NCBI RefSeq assembly: GCF_001761465.1
Contig: NZ_CP017479.1
Span: 2,666,001 to 2,730,000 of the forward strand
Direction: 5' to 3'
From: Flavobacterium gilvum
GTDB taxonomy: Bacteria > Bacteroidota > Bacteroidia > Flavobacteriales > Flavobacteriaceae
Length of the DNA: 64,000 nt
The notes below the pieces were generated by a model. The model had not been told where the DNA came from, searched no databases, and saw only the letters and a program-made list of their open reading frames with translations. Below, piece by piece: positions 60,498 through 64,000 of the stretch (positions are counted from its first letter, which is position 1; every line of letters starts with the position of its first letter). The position numbers were made by a program, and so were the translations under genes.

Positions 60498-61691
60498 TTA
60501 AAAAACAATTAAATTGATATCGTTATCGGGTAAATCAAACCAGTCGCCAATTGCTTTGTTGGTAAGGATTCCGTGATAGAGATAAATGCCGTTTTTAAGT
60601 CCGGCATTGCAGCGAATAGAACTTTCGATGCCACCGTCTTCAGCAATTTGTAATAAATAAGGAGTGATAATGTTGCTTATAGAAAGTGAGGCCGTTTTGG
60701 AATAACGGGAAGGAATATTGGGAACACAATAATGCAATACATTGTGTTTGATGTAAGTAGGTTTTTCGTGGGTTGTCACTTCAGATGTTTCAAAACAACC
60801 TCCGGTGTCAATACTAATATCGACAATTACAGCTCCTTTTTTCATGTGTTCGACCATTGTTTCGGTCACAATAATAGGACATCGCTCCAATCCTCGCATT
60901 GCTCCAATGGCTACATCACAGCGTCTTAGTGCTTTTAACAGCGATTTTTGTTGAATGGTCGAAGTGAAAATGCGTTGGTTTAAATTGTTTTGCAAACGAC
61001 GTAATTTTGTAATTGAATTGTCAAAAACTTTTACGCTTGCTCCAAGTCCAAGGGCAGTCCTGGCTGCAAATTCCCCTGCGGTTCCGGCTCCAAGTATCAC
61101 CACATCTGTAGGGGCAACACCTGTAATATTACCGAACAATAACCCTTTTCCAAATTTATTTGTTGTCATTAACTCGGCGGCAATCAGAATGGATGCGGTT
61201 CCTGCAATTTCGCTCAATGATCTCACGGCAGGGTAGGAGCCATCAGTGTCTTTAAGGTATTCAAAAGCTAAAGAGGTAATTTTTTTTCGGGATAAAGCTT
61301 CGAAGTATGTTTTTTTTCTGGTTTTTAATTGAATGGCTGATATCAAAATGGCTTTTGGATTCATCATTTCAATTTCGGCAATTGTGGGCGGTTCTACTTT
61401 TAAAATCATGGGACACCCAAACACTTTTTTTGTGTCTTGTGTGATTTCGGCACCGGCATCACTGTATTCTTTGTCGCTGTAGCTGGAACTTACTCCGGCT
61501 CCGGACTCAATCATTACTCTGTGTCCTTGATAGGTAAGCGAATTTACGGCATCGGGGGTAAGGCAAATGCGTCTTTCTTGGTAACTGTTCTCTTTGGGAA
61601 TTCCTATAAAAAGTTGACTTTTTTGCTTGGCTATTTCCAATTTTTCTTCCTGAGGCAGTAATTGTTCTTTTGTAAATGGACTTAGAGACAT
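60498..61691 (-). CDS. ald: Alanine dehydrogenase
   Basis: 397 residues from the ATG at 61691 (MSLSPFTKEQLLPQEE), preferred over a start 9 nt upstream. It interconverts L-alanine and pyruvate plus ammonia with NAD. IGIPKENSYQERRICLTPDAV contains the conserved RxxLTP. MILKVEPP, then the nucleotide fold VVILGAGTAGEFAAR near 203, and RRCDVAIGAMRG follow. It belongs to the AlaDH/PNT family and is a bit longer than the Bacillus enzyme at the N-terminus, as usual in Flavobacteria. The neighbourhood ald-tsaE-porX is familiar in that group. Confidence 0.93.
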   Translation of the reverse strand: MSLSPFTKEQLLPQEEKLEIAKQKSQLFIGIPKENSYQERRICLTPDAVNSLTYQGHRVMIESGAGVSSSYSDKEYSDAGAEITQDTKKVFGCPMILKVEPPTIAEIEMMNPKAILISAIQLKTRKKTYFEALSRKKITSLAFEYLKDTDGSYPAVRSLSEIAGTASILIAAELMTTNKFGKGLLFGNITGVAPTDVVILGAGTAGEFAARTALGLGASVKVFDNSITKLRRLQNNLNQRIFTSTIQQKSLLKALRRCDVAIGAMRGLERCPIIVTETMVEHMKKGAVIVDISIDTGGCFETSEVTTHEKPTYIKHNVLHYCVPNIPSRYSKTASLSISNIITPYLLQIAEDGGIESSIRCNAGLKNGIYLYHGILTNKAIGDWFDLPDNDINLIVF

Positions 61692-61877
61692 TGATTTCAA
61701 GTAATTAGTGGTACAATTTACGAAAAAGATTGAAAATATTAAGCTTTGCCTGTGTCTAAATGGCTAAAATTTGCCATAAATTAAAAAGAGTTACACAGAT
61801 TTCTTTAAGTATTGAGTTTGAAATCTAGCATAATCTGTAGAAAAAAAGTCTTGATAAACTTTTTTGGCTGCATTATT

Positions 61878-62285
61878 TTACTTTAAAACCAATGAACGCT
61901 CTCCATTGGGTAGTAATTCAATTGTAATAGAGGTATGCTGATGAGGAATTAGACTCTCAATTTTTTCGGGCCATTCTACAAAACACCAGTTTCCAGAATA
62001 AAAATAATCATCTACACCCATATCCAAAGCCTCGGTTTCTTTGTTTAGCCTATAAAAATCAAAATGATATACCGTTTGGTTATTATCTGTATGATATTCA
62101 TTGACCAATGAAAAAGTGGGGCTGCTTGTAGTTTCTTTAACTCCCAATGTTTTACAAAGTTGTTTGATTAAAGTAGTTTTGCCAACTCCCATTTCTCCAT
62201 TAAAAAGAATTACTTTGTTCGGGCTTTGACTTAAAATTTGTTTTGAAACGTCTTCTAGTTGTGCTATTGAAAATGTAGTAGTCAT
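61878..62285 (-). CDS. tsaE: tRNA threonylcarbamoyladenosine biosynthesis ATPase TsaE
   Basis: 135 residues, full length. Walker A is LFNGEMGVGKTTLIKQLC near 27-44. TSSPTFSLVNEYHTDN and VYHFDFYRL are the remaining TsaE signatures. It works with TsaB and TsaD to make t6A37 in ANN-decoding tRNAs. It lies between porX (upstream) and ald (downstream) in the same direction. Confidence 0.95.
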   Translation of the reverse strand: MTTTFSIAQLEDVSKQILSQSPNKVILFNGEMGVGKTTLIKQLCKTLGVKETTSSPTFSLVNEYHTDNNQTVYHFDFYRLNKETEALDMGVDDYFYSGNWCFVEWPEKIESLIPHQHTSITIELLPNGERSLVLK

Positions 62286-62401
62286 TTGTTTTTATTAGTA
62301 TTGTGTTATGAGTTTTGAATTGTCAGTAATCAATAAATGGCTTTTTTGTTTATTCATCTGCTTTCTTACTGATAACTCAAAACTGACAACTGATAACTTT
62401 T

Positions 62402-63955
62402 TTATTTCGGATTAAAAACCAGGAACGGAATAATCATTTCTTCCAAAGAGATTCCGCCGTGCTGATAGGTATTTTTATAATAACTCACATAATGATTGTA
62501 GTTGTTTACGTAAGCCAAAAATAAATCATTTTTTGCAAAAATATAAGAACTACTCATGTTTATGGCAGGCAAACCGATGTTTTTAGGTTCTTTTACCGAA
62601 TAAACATCTTTTTGTTCGTATGTCAAACTACGACCGGTTTTATAACGTAAATTCAAACTGGTATTTTTATCACCTACCACTTTTGATGGGTTTTTTACAT
62701 TAATGGTGCCATGGTCTGTAGTCAAAATCAATTTGAATCCTAATTTTTGGGCTTGTTGAATGAGTTCCAGTAAAGGTGAATTTTTAAACCAACTCAATGT
62801 AAGAGAGCGATACGCTTTGTCGTCTGATGCTAGTTCTTTAACTACATCCATTTCGGTTTTAGCATGCGAAAGCATATCTACAAAATTGTAAACAACGGTT
62901 ATGAGGTCATTGTCCTTAAGTGATTTAAAACTTTCGACTAGTTTTTTTCCGCCTGCTAAATTGGTGATTTTGAAATAATCCTCCTTGATGTCCAATCTCA
63001 GTCGCTTAATTTGCGCTGTTAAAAATTCGGCTTCATACAGGTTTTTTCCACCTTCTTCCGGGTCATTTTTCCAATATTGTGGGAATTGTTTTTCCATTTC
63101 CAAAGGCGTTAATCCAGAGAAAATGGCATTTCTTGCATATTGAGTAGCAGTAGGTAGTATCGAAAAATAAGGAACTTCTTTTTCGAGTTTGTAATAGTTA
63201 CCCACAACGTTTTCAAAAGCTTTCCATTGATCGTAGCGCAAATTGTCAATTACGATAAAAAGCACAGGTTTGTCTTTTTTCAGAATTTCAGGAACGACCA
63301 ATTCTTTGAATAAATTGTGGGATTGAATCGGTTTGTCTGCTTTTGGTTCAAACCAATCGGCGTAATTGCGTTCAATGTATTTCCCGAATTGTGAATTGGC
63401 TTCTACTTTTTGAGATTCCAGAATTTCAATCATTCCCTGGTCATCAATATCTTCGAGTTCAAGTTCCCAAAATAATAGTTTTTTATACAGTTCTACCCAG
63501 TCTTCATAAGAGTTGACCATTGCTAGTTCCATAGTTATTTTTCGAAATTCTTTTTGATAATCCAAAGTTGTTTTTTGGGAAATCAATCGTGAATTATCTA
63601 GGTTTTTTTTCAAACTCAACAAAATTTGATTTGGATTTACAGGTTTGATAAGATAATCGGCTATTTTAGAACCAATGGCTTCTTCCATGATATATTCTTC
63701 TTCGCTTTTTGTAATCATAATCATAGGAACCGAAGATTTTTTCTCTTTCATTTCAGATAAAGTATCCAAACCGCTCATTCCAGGCATATTTTCATCAAGA
63801 AAAACAATATCAAAATTGTTTTCATCAAAAATATCAATAGCATCACGACCGTTATTGCAAGTAGTAACGCTGTAATTTTTTTTCTCCAGAAATAAAATGT
63901 GTGGTTTGAGTAAATCGATTTCGTCATCAACCCAAAGTATTTTTATTTTATCCAT
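62402..63955 (-). CDS. porX: T9SS regulator PorX (response regulator with PglZ domain)
   Basis: 517 residues from the ATG at 63955 (MDKIKILWVDDEIDLL), preferred over a start 21 nt upstream. A receiver domain (1-120) has the acidic VDDE, phospho-acceptor Asp in VFLDENMPG and a conserved KP. The rest is a PglZ/alkaline phosphatase-like domain: FIVIDNLRYDQWKAFE, ILPTATQYARNAIFSG and LTTDHGTI, with the metal and nucleophile positions of that fold. PorX controls type IX secretion with PorY. The T9SS cargo at 9918 may be under its influence (inference). Confidence 0.93.
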   Translation of the reverse strand: MDKIKILWVDDEIDLLKPHILFLEKKNYSVTTCNNGRDAIDIFDENNFDIVFLDENMPGMSGLDTLSEMKEKKSSVPMIMITKSEEEYIMEEAIGSKIADYLIKPVNPNQILLSLKKNLDNSRLISQKTTLDYQKEFRKITMELAMVNSYEDWVELYKKLLFWELELEDIDDQGMIEILESQKVEANSQFGKYIERNYADWFEPKADKPIQSHNLFKELVVPEILKKDKPVLFIVIDNLRYDQWKAFENVVGNYYKLEKEVPYFSILPTATQYARNAIFSGLTPLEMEKQFPQYWKNDPEEGGKNLYEAEFLTAQIKRLRLDIKEDYFKITNLAGGKKLVESFKSLKDNDLITVVYNFVDMLSHAKTEMDVVKELASDDKAYRSLTLSWFKNSPLLELIQQAQKLGFKLILTTDHGTINVKNPSKVVGDKNTSLNLRYKTGRSLTYEQKDVYSVKEPKNIGLPAINMSSSYIFAKNDLFLAYVNNYNHYVSYYKNTYQHGGISLEEMIIPFLVFNPK

Positions 63956-64000
63956 TTCAGTTTGTTTTTTGTGCAATTTACTTTTATAGAACTCAAATAA

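Overview
The window comes from a gliding member of the Bacteroidetes, most likely a Flavobacterium. The evidence is the AT-rich DNA with flavobacterial TAnnTTTG promoter elements, gldF/gldG, porX, a surface protein with a type IX secretion (T9SS) sorting domain, a SatD/DUF3307 pair, and short interspersed repeats typical of flavobacterial intergenic DNA. Most of the window is ordinary chromosome.

Layout. 1-4.3 kb: the 5' part of an exported HisC-like aminotransferase, an orphan gene framed by 85-bp direct repeats, lpd, and two DoxX-like membrane proteins. 4.8-9.5 kb: a same-strand run pabB-tilS-dsbD. 9.9-13.9 kb: a giant surface protein with nine almost identical 249-bp repeats. 14.2-15.8 kb: a flavodoxin-reductase-like protein and a methyltransferase. 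16.0-19.3 kb: two ammonium transporter genes with a shared upstream dyad motif. 19.8-21.8 kb: a BioF-like enzyme and a dipeptide epimerase. 21.9-27.6 kb: DUF3307/SatD, a bacterial PH-domain protein, a CPBP protease, two secreted unknowns and a YdeI-like protein.

28.6-42.2 kb is accessory DNA. It begins where yifB (comM) is cut off after about 280 codons. It carries small ORFs, an unrecognised three-gene cassette (289-aa protein, zinc-ribbon protein, two-TM peptide), a Cys-rich HNH-like protein, and a BT4734_N/VirE-N-like protein. A complete IS21-family element (istA/istB) follows, then a DUF6371-like primase-associated protein, a P4/D5-type primase-helicase, small genes, an excisionase-like HTH protein, a tyrosine recombinase and a second HTH protein. 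It ends at the mnmE terminator. The order suggests an integrated, self-replicating element damaged by IS21. The three-gene cassette is the best candidate here for an undescribed system.

42.3-64 kb is core chromosome again: mnmE, two universal stress proteins, a membrane MutS-like ATPase, a lipoprotein metallopeptidase with an outer-membrane barrel protein, dnaN, gldG/gldF, a small monooxygenase, a SAM hydroxide adenosyltransferase, phoH, a HAD phosphatase, a DUF502 protein, purC, a DUF4258-like protein, alanine dehydrogenase, tsaE and porX. PorX (T9SS control), GldF/GldG (gliding) and the T9SS cargo protein at 9.9 kb point to one cell-surface export and motility physiology. Intergenic regions carry several short repeat families (REP-like hairpins, a structured motif resembling Flavo-1, MITE-like dyads), which are annotated separately. 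No tRNA, rRNA or CRISPR array was seen.
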